A stretch of 64,000 nucleotides of DNA from Trichosphaerium sp. ATCC 40318 (Eukaryota > Discosea > Flabellinia > Trichosidae): NCBI GenBank assembly GCA_038496445.1, contig JALMLS010000466.1:310001-374000 (forward strand), written 5' to 3'. Below are positions 1-11,755 of this stretch, in pieces (positions within the stretch are counted from its first letter, which is position 1; every line of letters begins with the position of its first letter). The notes under the pieces are model-generated. The model saw nothing but the letters and a program-made list of their open reading frames with translations, ran no database searches and was not told the DNA's origin. Position numbers and translations under genes: made by a program.

Positions 1-575
1 TCAGACGAAGCTGCTTCTAAAAAAAGAAAGGCTCCTGACTCTTCAGACCAAGATGAACCGAAGTCTAAAAAACAGAAAAAATCGAAAAAAGTACAGAAAA
101 AAAAAAAAGTTAGCACCACATACTTTTCTTGGTATTTTCTTTGCTTGTTAACCTTTTTTTAAGGATCCTCTAGCACCAAAGCGCTCAAAGAACGCGTTTA
201 TGTTCTTTACAGAGCACATGAGGGTCGTCTTGAAAGGTACTTATACTTTTTTTCCTACAATATTCTGTTTCTTACTCCTTGGTTAGAAGAGCACCCTGAG
301 CTTAAAGTATGCGATTTTAATACTCTTGAGTACAATTTTTATGGCGTTTTAACGTTTGTTTAGAAGCAGCAAGATGTTTTACGATTGATTGGAGAGCGCT
401 GGAAGGAATTAAATGAAGAGGACAAAAAAGTACAATAAATTAAACAACTTAACCCTGTTCGTTTTCTAACGTTTTTTTTCTCTTCTAGCCTTTCTTAGAG
501 AAACAAAAGAACGATAAAGAGCGTTATGCTACAGAAATGAGTGAGTATAGAGCTACTAAGACACCTGAAGAGTAG
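1..575 (+). CDS. HMG-box DNA-binding protein, 3' end only
   Basis: The 5' end lies outside the window. Five exons can be joined (1-90, 164-236, 287-306, 364-429, 489-575), each flanked by GTACxx or GTATGC donors and TAG or AAG acceptors. The first exon is a Lys/Ser/Asp-rich linker. It runs into an HMG box that begins DPLAPKRSKNAFMFF and contains IGERWKELNEEDKK and then DKERYATEMSEY, the normal order for the L-shaped DNA-bending fold. The protein stops about 9 residues after the box. A single C-terminal HMG box after a charged linker fits NHP6/HMGB proteins or the C terminus of the FACT subunit SSRP1; the visible part cannot decide. The family binds DNA non-specifically and acts in chromatin. 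Not closely placed: any HMGB-type protein remains possible. Confidence 0.85.
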
Positions 576-1311
576 AATAAAAAGAAAACAACATAGAAGA
601 CTTGACCCGTAAAATTAAATGTAAAAAACCCTTATAAAGTTTTTGAAGTAAGATCGTGCTACTTTCAATAGGCTTTTTCAACTGAAGTTATTGTGAGTTG
701 TGAAAACGCTCCAAACTTTAATATAGACTCCTACCAAATGACAGTCGTCATCGCTATACATTTGATAGTAATGATGTTGAAAGAAGAGAGATTTTTCCTT
801 ATAACTTGGTTGATAGCATGTGCTGCAACCACAAAGATTATAATCCAAATCGTCAAGATGATAGAGGTAATACAGCATGCTATGGAAGCTTGTAAAAGTG
901 TAAACTTTGAAATTGCAAGGTCATTATCCATATCTTTATCACATAACTACAGAACATTGTTCCAGATCAAGATCTCAATGTTGCAGCAAGTGAACAAGAG
1001 GAGATAAATTGGTTGTCAATGGTGGCGCATTAGGTATTGCTACTGAACGAGCAAAAGAGCTTGGATAATTGATGGATTAATCACGTGTACAATTAGATGA
1101 CATTGATAAAAGTTTGTTGGTAGAACTTGGGTTCACAGTCTTTGAACACGTGTCAAAGCGATAAAAGCAAAGAAAAACAAGTTGTATTAGAAAATTATTT
1201 AATTAAATCACATAAACGCTATGTATGCTTAACAAACTTGTTCCATAATTAATCACATAAACACCATTCATAACATTTTTAAATTGAAGCAACACCCACA
1301 TAGGTACATAG
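576..1311. other. Stretch with unresolved coding fragments, one SAM-like
   Basis: No complete gene could be built here. Plus-strand pieces look coding in short runs. One begins near 725 and reads RYTFDSNDVERREIFPYN. Another, made by removing a 64-nt intron that starts GTATTGCT and ends AATTAG, reads NGGALDDIDKSLLVELGF and stops at 1162-1164; it resembles the second half of a SAM domain. The pieces are not connected in a single frame with ordinary splice sites, so this may be a decayed gene or one with an exon I could not place. The 3' part (1165-1311) shows nothing beyond A/T-rich sequence and lies downstream of the neighbouring minus-strand gene. Confidence 0.3.
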
Positions 1312-4300
1312 CTATACCTTCTTGTCCATATCTTGGGCAATCTTTGCGAGCATTGCAATGCGTTCAGGGGAGAATTCATGAATCTCAGCCATAGTGTCCA
1401 TTCTCCAGACCATCTTTACATAGAATTTTCTTTCGAGCTTGATTACAGTCAGTTAGTGGTACTACGATCGCGATTTGAACTAACGCACCTCTAAATGACC
1501 TAAAGTTGTATTGGCTGCATTCATCAACTCATCTATGGCCTGAACAGCTCGTTTACTTTGAGATGGTTGTTTTATAAACCTTGAAAATATGTGGTTATCT
1601 ACGCGTTATCAGTAATGCTGTGATGTGTAATGCGATGACCGCCAATAAACAATAATCGGTAGTTATACCTATTGAGTTTGTTCCGAAGATTTTTAAAAAG
1701 TGCGAAGAATCCAATGATTTCTTGATCATCTTTATAGACTCCTTTATTTCCTCAGAATGCTTTTTTTCCTTGTGCTATTTTTTCGCGTGTAAGCGACAAG
1801 CATGTTTCATTGAAACTGAAAAAATACAAAGCGTTGTACCTGTACAAGTTCTTTAAGTAACTGTAAAGGTTGTATAACTAGATCTACATGTCGCGGTATT
1901 CTACAAAATATTGTTAGACAAACTTGACCTTTTCGTCTTTAAACGTACTTAACGTTGCCCAGTGTATTGGCTTTAGTGTCACAACGTCTTCTATCCGCTC
2001 TGAATCTAGAGTAGAGATTAAGACTCGCACTAATAACTGGACGTGTACTTGACATATTCTATGGCATGGAAGTAAGAGTCAAGGGTTATAAGTGGTGTTT
2101 TCTTTTTGTATGTCTTGGTATGCTGCAACACTGGATAAAACCCATCCCTGCAAAGATCAGCACGAAGAAGAACTGCAAACTGTTCGTACCTATAAGAGAA
2201 ATAGAGAGCATCAAGCTAAAGTGGCATAAACGTAAATACTTGAAAGCGCAGTGAACTTAATCGTACATGTTTCAACTGAACCGATCCCAATGTATCTCTC
2301 AATGCCATCAACTTTTTATGTAGAGTCTCAAGTTCCTTGTCTACAAGGTAATTATTATAATAACAGCCAAATAATGCTTAATTACGTACAATGAAGATAA
2401 ATCCGACAGGCGAGAGCTTTGTTGATTTTTTCATGTGCACTTTGTTCCTGCTTTTCTCGTGCATTCAAAACAGCGCCTACCTACCACGAAGTTATGATAC
2501 TATCAAGTCTGTTTTATACTTACAGCGGTATTTCCTGCAATGTTCGCAGCTGTTTTCCCTTGTACATCCTTTAGAGAAGCATACATACGGGTATTGTCCC
2601 CAGCAGCCAATAATGTCTTAATAAGCTCCATATTATTCTCAGCTGCAGCCAAATGAAGTAAAGTAGACTGTCTCACGTCCTTTTCGTATTTTATGTGCGA
2701 ATCCTAACGGATTGTTAGATAAATGCCGCCTCAATCCCATCCTTACCCTTTGAATGATTTTCTGTAGTTTATGCGCATTGTGGCTGTGTACAGCTTGTAC
2801 AGCAAGTTGATAAGAGCGAGAATGAGATTCTTTGTTTTCATTCTCAATTTGGATTTTAAACGCCTCCATTGCTTCCTAGACAAATAAATTAACCAAAAAC
2901 GAATGCTGTAATAGAAAATAGCAGTTGATACCTTAATATACGTCAACTCATTCTTAACTTCGTTGATCTTTTTATCATAAACCATCCTAGCTCTATGCAT
3001 ACGTCTTTGCTCCTTTGCAAGCGCTTCCTTTAATCTCTTCCTTTCTAATTGCAATTGTAGACGGTCTTGCTTAATCTGTTTTCGAATCATTCTACAACGC
3101 TGTTAACAATCAAATGAAAACTACAAAAAATGGCGTACTCTAAGTTACTAATGCCATCGTCATCTTCATTCATGTCTTTAGCTTTATCTTTTTGGACTTT
3201 CGCTGCTCGTTCTTCAGTTTCCTCTAAACAGAGAGTTTGAGCCAAGTATTGCTGAGAAACGGAATCGGTGTTTTACGTACTCTGTTTTTTATCCAATTTC
3301 TTTGCTCTCAATTCCAGGTCCCTTAGTTTCACTGTATACCTACGTATGCGCTGACCAGAAGCGGCAGGAACTACAGCGCCATCTTGATTAACATTGGGCT
3401 TACTTCCTCGTTCTTGCTCAATGAGGCGTTCATACACCAACTTTTTTCGTTCTACAAACACTCAGTACAAGACATATCCGCTTTTTGACTTCAACCAACC
3501 TTGAGCAGAATAAAACGCTAGCTCTTTAGCAAGTTCCACCTTCCGTACACCCACTACAAAGCATTGTTTGTAAAAGAAATGATTTGTTGCTTTTTTTTTT
3601 GTTTGACGTACAAAGGCCAGTTACTGCAATATTGTTACCACGGAGTGCGTGCGTATGATCACCATCAATGTTTAGAATCTTTTCAAACATACCAATAGCT
3701 GCCCAATGCTTACCCAAATGACATAAACAATAACCTGTAGCCCAAGTGTTAAGGCCTCATCTAGAACAACAAACAAAACTAAAAAAAACACGAGGTTTCT
3801 TGTTCTATACCAATTGAGTTCATAGCATCCAAATGCTCAGCTTCTACGTCCAACGCTTCATAAAAACAGTCTAAAGCCTTAGTGTAGCTTTAACAAAACA
3901 AAAAGGTTAATTTCGTTCAGATACCCAATCTGTACAAAAAACAAACCTATGAAGCGCAAATAGAGCATTACCACGCTCATAATGAAGCTGTGCATTTCTT
4001 GGATTTAACTCTACCGCTTTGGACCACGTGTTATACGCCTAAAAACGACAAAGTATGTAAAAAGTTTTATTTCGGCAATTTGGCGTTAAAATAGAATTTA
4101 ATTTTTCGTACCAACTCATGATCACCGCCAGCTTGATGCCATTTAGCATCTGCTATTAGCTAAATGATAAATCCATTTAATTAAAATAGTCAAAAGAGAA
4201 ATTCTCTGTGAGTAGTACTTTATCAAGGGTGTTTATGCTCGAAGGCTTCCTTTCTGTAGGTTATTTACCTGCTTATAGGATCTATATATTTCTTTTCTGT

Positions 4301-4401
4301 TTGAGGACGAACCTGACTAACGATGCTCCTCTACTACTTCGTATATTAAAAGAGGAAGCAGCCTTCTTTATAGGCGCCATAGATTTACGAATAGACGTCA
4401 T
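1312..4401 (-). CDS. TPR, coiled-coil and ankyrin-repeat protein
   Basis: At first sight this looks like three or four genes, but the exons join in frame from ATG at 4401 to TAG at 1312-1314 (more than 10 exons). The N terminus is MTSIRKSMAPIKKAASSFN. TPR units follow (AVELNPRNAQLHYERGNALF and YTKALDCFYEALDVEAEHL), then a long basic/acidic coiled coil (KQIKQDRLQLQLERKRLKEA), then an ankyrin unit (STLLHLAAAENNMELIKTLL). The last third is helical and ends FSPERIAMLAKIAQDMDKKV. The central join, where a GTACGCC...TAG intron places NLE directly before MIRKQIK, is what unites the TPR and ankyrin halves. Such repeat combinations act as protein scaffolds; some IQ/ankyrin proteins of cilia are similar, but I do not recognise an ortholog. 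The C-terminal third matches no family I know. Confidence 0.7.
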
Positions 4402-4703
4402 GGCGTAGTAAAGGAAGTAGCACAAATATTGCTTTGTATTTTTCAGTCAAGTTCCGTGAGTCAAAGAACCTTAAGAGGTCGTCTTGATGTTTAATCGAGT
4501 CGCAGGCCTTCTTTGCAATGGAAGGTGGTATAAAAAGATAAATTTACTCCGTATAGCATAAATAAACGACAGCAGTACTTAGCAAACCTTTTTTATAATC
4601 TGCAACCATACATACCAATGGAATAACCACTTTTTTACTGATAATTGAATTAAAGTTAGCAGCTACACGCTAAGGCGCAGTGCACAAAATGTGATTTAAA
4701 AAC

Positions 4704-5408
4704 TTATTCCCATTGCTCATCCGCTAAGGCGGTCAAAGCTCCAATGTCAATACGATCAATAGCCCTTGGATTAGTCTCGCGAATAATGTAAGGCTTCAAT
4801 TCATCCAAAAACCCTTCGTTTGACTCAAGAGTTGGCTCAAATCCGCCGATCTTGGTATATTGAACACCGCAAGCGTAACCATTGATGGAAACGCGATCAA
4901 CTCCCTTTCTAGAAGGATGTTGCAAGTGAAGCATAGTTTGTCCACGCCAACTAAGTGAAAGCTAGTGAGTTTAAAGCGCTTTTAACGAAAAAATAGTAAA
5001 AACTTGGTTTAGAAGTTGTGCAACAATGCAGTACGCACTCATTGCATGAATCTACGTAATTAAGACGCCACACCATCCAGTAGCTAGCTACAGCGTAACC
5101 TGCGATGACAATGGAAAGTTGCATGTTTTTCTGAACAATAAGCGTAAGTACTTAGTCAAAGTCTCAAAACGTACTCCAGGGCTGTTCCACCACACTTGTA
5201 CTACATTACGGTAGTTTACAGGGAAGTCAGCTGCTCTGTACATGTGCTGGCTAGCTTTTGCGGGGTTGTGCCATTCGTATGAGTTTAGCGCATTAGATCG
5301 CTTTGCAAAAGGGTATCCAAGCCACCACTCGAACTTGGCATTTCCATGTTGCCACGATGTCTTTCTACCAAACTGTTGTTCAAAAAAACTCTTGACCTTA
5401 GTGTGCAT
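4704..5408 (-). CDS. Small membrane protein, possibly mitochondrial ATP synthase or complex I accessory subunit
   Basis: Two coding stretches join here. The first starts MHTKVKSFFEQQFGRKTSWQ and ends at VQVWWNSPG. After an intron beginning GTACGTTTTGAG, a single hydrophobic segment follows (MQLSIVIAGYAVASYWMVW). A GTGCGT...TTAG intron then leads to WRGQTMLHLQHPSRKGVDR and the C terminus ALADEQWE. One membrane span with short aromatic-rich flanks is typical of small accessory subunits of the respiratory chain. The pattern WW-SPG-(span) is weakly like the end of ATP synthase subunit f, but the C-terminal extension of about 85 residues is not. An upstream in-frame ATG at 5564, joined through a GTAAGT...CAG intron, would add another hydrophobic segment. 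It lies directly downstream of the Rieske gene on the same strand. Confidence 0.55.
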
Positions 5409-5645
5409 GTTGGGAAAATTAGAATTACTAGAAGTCTTTTCTAGTCTAACCTGCGTCTTTTTTTGGTAAGGCCGCAAAAAAACAATTGAATCACACAATA
5501 TACTTACAATACCCGCTATCAATAAGTAAAACAGAATTGTTAAGTAACCCTCACAATCAAACACTTAAAGACTGGCACAAAGCTACGAAAATTTTTACTT
5601 GTTTACAGTTGAATAACGAGCACCGGGTGTGTTTAAGCAACAAAA

Positions 5646-6802
5646 TTATTCACCAACCCAACCGACTGGGTCTTCGCCAGCTGAGAGACCAATCTTGATG
5701 GTACCAGAATCGAGCCACTTCCAAGCAGGCACTTCCAAATTCAAAGGTGCAGGACCTAAAAAGTAAAAAATGAGCGTCAAAATGCGTCAGACAATCAAGA
5801 TTTTTGTTTTTTTAAAAGCGCGGGTTGTTCAATTGCCCATGGTAACGTACCAGAGCGAATACGTCCAGAGAGATCGTATTGACTGGCGTGGCAAGGACAA
5901 TACCAGCCACCGTAATCGCCCAAACCAGAAATTGGTACGCAACCAAGATGAGTGCATACAGCCTTAAGAACAATCCATTCTGGTCTGTGCTCCTTTCTGC
6001 GGTCCTTGTCAAGTGCAGGATCCTTGAATGCCAAGTATTCACCAGTTTCTTCCTCTTTGAGTGCTTTTTCGAGCTCCCAATCTCTGCGGCGTCTGATAAC
6101 GATTGGGACACCTTGCCAAACGACAGTGATGGCTTGACCGACATACATTTCGCTTACATCGACCTATTGTATTGGGTGAGGTACTGCCAGGCGACATACA
6201 AAAGCGTCTGAAGAAATCCGTTACCTCAAGATTCTGAGAGGAGTAACCCTTTTTCGTTGGACCGAGGTAGTATGCAATACGCCAGTATAGACCCTAATAT
6301 AACATTAGACGTGCTTCGCGTAATAAAACTGCCGAATTGAAATGAAAAATAATACGTACTTTACCCCAAACGGCTAGAGACATAGCACCTCCAGCACTCA
6401 TAGCGTAGGAGTATGCTTTTTGTGTGTCCTTTGGTGAGTTAGGGTCGTAGCGGTACTTAGTCAAGTCGGAAGGGAATTTTTCGTCATTGTAGATAGTACG
6501 AGTCTGTTCAGTTGTCTTGATTTCTTAATACGAGTAAGTTCGCACATCAAGTCAGGTTGCGTAAAAGGGCTTGTTTCTTTTGTTTCCCTTGTTATATATT
6601 TCGCACAATTGGTTTAGACAATTGTAGGCTAAATTTTAACACAGGGCGAAGATCGAGTCTCTTTTCCTTAAACCGTACCTTTTGAGCTTACGACAGTCGT
6701 AACTTTCTTATTTGATAATGTGGAGCTAGCACGGACACTCTGTTTTTTTAGAGAGGCCTTGCGTGCGGCAGTAGCAAGTGTAGTGCGACCTCTTATTAGC
6801 AT
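5646..6802 (-). CDS. UQCRFS1: Rieske iron-sulfur subunit of cytochrome bc1 complex
   Basis: Transfers electrons from ubiquinol to cytochrome c1 through a [2Fe-2S] cluster in complex III of the inner mitochondrial membrane. Exon 1 encodes MLIRGRTTLATAARKASLKK, a basic, Ser/Thr-rich presequence without acids. The following exons give the matrix and hinge part, and a small-residue span (AYSYAMSAGGAMSLAVWG) is the transmembrane anchor. The cluster domain carries both ligand boxes: CTHLGC (box 1) and CPCHASQYD (box 2), with the Cys and His ligands and the disulfide Cys all present. It ends WLDSGTIKIG...DPVGWVGE. At least five exons; the first intron is long for this window, about 150 nt. Start chosen because the upstream sequence has no further ATG in frame and the peptide looks like a targeting signal. 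Confidence 0.95.
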
Positions 6803-6979
6803 GCTGTCAACAGGGTTTCTTTTGTCTCAAATCTTTTCCATTGCAGGTCAACTTGCCGGTTTTTTTGAGTAGTTTAAAAGCCAACTGTTAACACGACAAT
6901 AACTGTTGTAGGCATCAAGTGTTGTGCAATACATTAGTTACACGCGTTTCATTGTTATTGTAACAATAATTTCAAAAAA
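6803..6979. promoter_or_regulatory. Shared divergent promoter, Rieske / NSE2
   Basis: The 177-bp spacer separates two start codons on opposite strands, so it must hold both promoters. It is A/T-rich near the NSE2 start, with CAAAAAAATGG at that start codon. No TATA box or CACGTG is obvious. Confidence 0.5.
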
Positions 6980-8101
6980 ATGGCTTTACGAACGGCCCTT
7001 ACGCAGCAAATTGGGCGCCACAATAATCACAAAGAACAGGGATTGGGAATGGCGAAGGCAGTTTGCATGGAAGGCTTAGATGATTTAACAGAGTTTTTTG
7101 ACGAGGCTGTACGCATTTTTGAACGATATTGGTGGGGATTGACACAAATGTGTTAGCAATCGCGTGAATACGCTCAAAAGCTTGAGGAGAGTTTGATTGG
7201 GTTGCTACAACAGGAAAACGTCATGGACGCGCACATTCAGGTTCGTGGTGTTGTGATTAGGAAAAAAAGTTTGACTGACACATTGCGCCAAAAGGTTCTT
7301 CAAGATATCGCTGGAGAGTACCACCCTGGAAGCGATACTGATTGGGCGCGAAAATTCAAATCACAAGTGGAGGAGGTTCTAGAAGGAACTCCAGACGAGT
7401 TTTACAAAGGTACAGCGCTTCCTTTTCCTAAAACAGTGTATTGTTAACATTATTCGGAAAGCTGACGAAGCGTATTGCCAATTTAAACAAAAAGCCGAAC
7501 ACCTACTGCATGATGGCGACGATCTAGACAGCCAACTTGAAGATGGCGAGGACCTCGTACGAACAGAACAGTTAATAGTGAGTTCGGGTGTCCTTTAACA
7601 ACAATTCTCCGTTTTAGGTTGTCATGAGTCAACATGGTACATCTGCTGCTAGTTTCAAGTGTCCAATATCGCGTACATGGCTAACTGATCCCGTAAAAAA
7701 GTAATACCATTTTTTTTTTTTGAATTAAATCTGTAGTTTTTTAACGTTATTTTAGCATCAATTGTGGACATGTATATTCAAGAAGTTCAATAAACGAATT
7801 GTTTGGTAGAGCACGCTCAGTGCGTTGCCCTGTTGCCGGTATGTAAATTCCCATAAACCATATTTATAAATATTAAAATCCCTTTTTGTAAAAAATATTT
7901 TGTAATATTCCGGTAGACTTTCCATTACAATCCCTTTTTGCTTCTGTCTCTCGTTAATCTATTTTTTTGAGTTTAGGTTGTGCGTCTAATGTCACAAAGA
8001 CGAGCATTGCTGCAGACCATGAGAAAGCTAGAACACTTAAACGATTTTTAAGACAACAACAACGAGAAAGTGACGAAGACGACGACATTGAAGATTTGTA
8101 G
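6980..8101 (+). CDS. NSMCE2: NSE2/MMS21 SUMO E3 ligase, SMC5/6 complex
   Basis: SUMO ligase subunit that docks on the SMC5 arm and works in recombination repair in the nucleus. Five or six exons join from MALRTALTQQIGRHNNHKEQ. The N-terminal half is helical (EYAQKLEESLIGLLQQEN), as expected for the SMC5-binding part. The C-terminal half is an SP-RING: FKCPISRTWLTDPVKN, then CGHVYSRSSINELF and VRCPVAGC, giving the C..C-x-H..C..C zinc ligand order of MIZ/SP-RING fingers. The tail is acidic (ESDEDDDIEDL). The length of about 275 residues fits the family. SP-RING identity is clear. The assignment to NSE2 rather than PIAS/SIZ rests on size, the helical N terminus and the absence of SAP or PINIT domains. 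Confidence 0.85.
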
Positions 8102-8585
8102 TCGTCGGGAAAACATTAATTTTACTTTTTCTGGAAGCGCGAACTAACTAAAAGGGAGTAAAACTCTGAATTCTTCCATTGTATCATAATAAATAAGCGA
8201 GAACGAAATATTTTTATAAAACTCGCTTTGTCAAACAAGTGTACAGCAAAACTGCGGGAAAAGTATACCTCCGTATTAGGACAATTCCATTGTATTGATC
8301 ATGTTTGTGGATACCAACATTCTCTATTTCTAATACCCATTTACGGCGCTTTAAAAAAGAAACAGGAAGTCCCTCTCTACGGTCTTTTTATGGAGTTATG
8401 AAACTATTTCGGGCACGTGTAGGGAACGATAACGTATAGGTGTTTGTTTATCTGTAAGCGCACAGCGAGTATAGAAGTGAGTTAAGTGAAGTGAGATAAT
8501 TGTAATCGAAAGTATGAAAATAAATTACTACCAAAACCTGCTAAGCACCCCCTAGTCACGTTTCCGTTATATCAACTCGGGAATA
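8102..8585. other. Intergenic stretch
   Basis: No gene seen. A/T-rich spacer between the end of NSE2 and the next plus-strand gene. It contains one CACGTG at about 8414 and presumably the NSE2 terminator and the downstream promoter. Confidence 0.5.
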
Positions 8586-10063
8586 ATGACAAACACACGA
8601 GATACCTATCTAATAGCTCGTGAGGACCTAAAGACATCATTTCATAGCATTGTTTCAGTGTTGTCACACTATTGCAATCAGCCACGATTTTCAGAGCTGG
8701 AAGAGGAGTCCCGACGTAAAGCTGCATTTAAAAACATGATTGGTGCCGTTAGGCAACCCCAACATCATAAAACAGGTACGTAGCACTAAATATTGGAAAC
8801 CGGTACACTCGAAAACATGAACCGTAATTCGATTTATCCATCTGCCAAATAAATAAAAAAAAACAAACTCATCATACCTTTTTCGAATCGAAAAAAAAAA
8901 AGTTAGCTAATCTATACTCATAGAGAAACAATTCCAATACAGGACACCAAACTGTACTCCAGTTTTTGCCGTGCCATCACCTCAAACAAGCTCAACGCTA
9001 GCATTTATGCAAGAGGCACCAGAGAGTCTACCAAAGCCTTTTATTCCGGCAGCTAAGAGACCCAAGAAACTAAAACAGGCTCAAAACTTACACAAGCCAC
9101 AAAAACCACTCAAATTTAAAAACATAAATGAGAATGACCCTAGGTTTTCCACAAAAAGAAAAAAACCTAGAAAGCGAGAGAAAGCAAAATCTGTCAAAAA
9201 ACGCCGAAAAGCAGACCGCGTTCGTATTGTAAGTGAGGAACCACTCACGTGCTCGAAGCGTTCTGTTGCGGACTTGGCTAAAGAAAGACCATGGCAATGG
9301 CATGTATCGGAGCAGAGTGGTTCTTTGAGCTCAGCTGCGGAGGATATAGTAAGCACTCCTATGCGTGTAATAGATATATCAAATGTGCGTAAAATGATTT
9401 CACTGTTTTACTCCTATTGTATGTTCGATTATTAACCCTCGTTCCCTAGAGATCTATAAAACAAGAACCCAGTAACGGAGTAGTTAATTGTACAAAACGA
9501 TCTGATAAGGAGCTAGAAGAGCATGTTAGAGAAATACAAAGTACATCCTCAATAATGGAAATAACATCCACAACACGTCACGCCATGGGCCAATCTTCTC
9601 CAAACATTAACGTAATTGATTGGCAAACGACACGCTGCACCCCGTCAGTGCCTAGACGCACTAACAACACATTTGATGTACGTACTAACCGTCACTTTTT
9701 TTTTAATTGTACCGTTTTTTTTTATATATCTCTGACGGCTTTTTAGGAGCTTAATATGTATAACAGCCAAAGCACTTTTGATAGCTATGATAGTCAAGAA
9801 TATACGACTAACTATGATCCTGGATATGCTATACACGATACAAATAACAACTTATTTATTACCGACGAGAGCGCATCTGCGGAACTCGGTACGTTTTTTT
9901 TAAAAAGTGCTTTTTTTCAATACAAAATTGTATTCTCTGCTGTATTTGTTGGTATTGCAAGTGTCTAATTGTAATTTTAGATGAAGAATTTACACTTCAA
10001 CAACCTCAAATGAGTACTGCCGTAAACTGGGAGTACTCTAGTTATGAGCACCATCCATGGTAA
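8586..10063 (+). CDS. Unrecognised basic, probably nuclear protein
   Basis: Five exons join in frame from MTNTRDTYLIAREDLKTSFH to a C terminus ending NWEYSSYEHHPW. The first exon is a helical region of about 64 residues; a long intron of about 190 nt follows. The second exon is very Lys/Arg/Pro-rich, with several nuclear-localisation-like clusters (KRKKPRKREKAKSVKKRRK). The rest is low-complexity, Ser/Thr/Asn/Tyr-rich and probably disordered. GTACGT and GTAAGC donors and TAG acceptors are clear. No known domain is visible. The composition suggests a DNA- or RNA-associated protein, but this is inference from charge alone. Confidence 0.65.
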
Positions 10064-10849
10064 CATTGCCTCTTCTAGAACGACTAACTTGTACTTCTAA
10101 ACCTGTAACCATACTTGCAGACATCTTGTCTTGCGAGTGGTAAATAAACAACAACAGTAAATACCTTCTAACACGTTCTATCGAGGCTATTTTTGCAACT
10201 ACTCATGATTTTGATGGTTTCTAATCGGCTGAAAAACTGCGTAGCGTTTCGTTGTACACGAAAAAAACTTCGGGTATTACAAACAAAGAACTATTTAGTA
10301 TGGCGCAAGGAGTGATTGTATAGTACTACAGAATATAGGTTGAAGGTAATTCAGCTTCGGGATTTCGTTATTTGTAACTGACGATAAATGGAATTGACGA
10401 AAGACAAGCATACATCGCGTACGAGATGAATTACTCGTTAGTGCAGGTCCTTCGGCAACATTGAATGCTATAACTCGTTTTTAAGCTGTCAAATAAACTC
10501 TTTTTTCGCAGACTTTTTGTACTACAATATGTGGGCCAGTGTACAAATGCGTAGAATATTGCGTATCGTAGTAGCCTATGTCAATTATCTAAGGCGATTT
10601 GTTGGCATACTCGCTTTTTAACATACATAAACCCTAACATCGCTGGGTAACACCTATGGTAGTTTAAAGGGTTTTTTAAAGCTAATTGCTCAATTGTAAT
10701 TTGTATACTGTTTACGCGGTCCTAGAACGAGCCATAACGCTACGTAACACGCATTTTGCTAATTGTGTGCGTGACAGACTTTGGCACGCAAAACTGGTTG
10801 TACATTTAACGTTCTTTTCTGTAAATTTTCCCTCGTACAACAACTCACC
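10064..10849. other. Intergenic stretch, no gene seen
   Basis: A 786-bp gap between two plus-strand genes. I found no exon chain on either strand; the open frames are short and lack splice-site support. The sequence just before the eIF5A start (TCGTACAACAACTCACC) looks like an ordinary 5' leader. Confidence 0.5.
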
Positions 10850-11357
10850 ATGTCCGATATGCAAGATTGTAGTCCAGAACAATGCTCCCACGCCGCCAAA
10901 GTGGGCCGCTACGTCATGATGGGCGGAAAAGACGATACAGAATTTCCTTGCAAGGTACATCACCAACTGATCACGTAATAGTTTTTAAAAACAGCCGTAG
11001 GTTACCTCAACCCAATCTTCAAGACCAGGAAAGCACGGTCACGCCAAACTTAATTTCATGGGAGTTGATATCTTCTCTGGAAAGAAGTACAACAGAATTT
11101 GCCCAGCTCATCAAAACATTATGGTGCCTGAAGTAAAGAGAACCGAATACCCATTGATCGATATGGAGAAAGGTGTTTCCGTAACTATGCTCGACGAGAA
11201 TGGCGAAACATACGTCCTCGACTACAGCGCTTTCCCAAGCGAAGATAAAGCTGACGAGCTTTTCGCTTTGTTTACCACAGACATTCCTCTTGTCGCTACT
11301 GTTCTCTCCGCTGTTGGCCAAGAACAAATTTGCGAATGGCGCGAGGATAAATCATAA
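10850..11357 (+). CDS. EIF5A: Translation factor eIF5A
   Basis: Binds the ribosomal E site and helps peptide-bond formation at poor substrates and termination. Two exons, 10850-10954 and 11001-11357, with a 46-nt intron (GTACAT...GTAG), give about 153 residues, close to the usual 157. Exon 1 has the N-terminal acidic/Cys-containing part and VGRYVMMGGKDDTEFPCK. Exon 2 has the hypusine loop PGKHGHAK, whose first Lys is the residue modified by deoxyhypusine synthase, then FMGVDIFSGKKYNRICPAHQ and the OB-fold C-terminal domain. The residue before the loop glycine is Pro where most eukaryotes have Thr (SKTGKHGHAK). Joining the exons directly gives PCK-VTSTQSSRPGKHG, which aligns without gaps. Confidence 0.95.
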
Positions 11358-11755
11358 ACGTTGAAACTAATTATCAATGATTTATCTCTCTTACGATCAG
11401 TAAGCAATAAACATAATTTTAAAAACCCAAAACACGCTGCACGAGTATGTACTTTTTCAATTTCAACACATAAAGCGAAAAAGAAAAAAAAAAACCGTGA
11501 GAACGTGTTGATATTTTTTTTTTTTAGGGGCTCAAATAAAGTAAGTAACCGAAAATTTGTTTATTCAAAGCACCGTTCTAAATAATTTCAACTTTTTTTT
11601 GAAAACTCTCAAGCAAATTGCACAAAAAAGGTGTAGTTCTAAAAAAGAACCTTCTAGGTGTCACACAAAGTAATACTCAAAGCGTAGGATAAAACAATAA
11701 CGAGTAAACATAATTACAATTTTTTTTTTTTTGTACAACTTGGCTCAGAGCAACT
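11358..11755. other. Spacer with homopolymer runs
   Basis: Lies between the converging 3' ends of eIF5A and the Artemis-like gene. It holds A and T runs (11484-11492, 11514-11525, 11720-11731) and AATAAA-type sequences that could serve as polyadenylation signals on both strands. No gene seen. Confidence 0.5.

Noticed and set aside
5812-6144. 110-codon open frames overlapping the Rieske exon
   Set aside because: Other-frame shadows; the Rieske motifs fix the true frame.
9081-9356. Minus-strand Phe-rich open frames
   Set aside because: Antisense shadow of the Lys-rich exon of the basic protein at 8586-10063.
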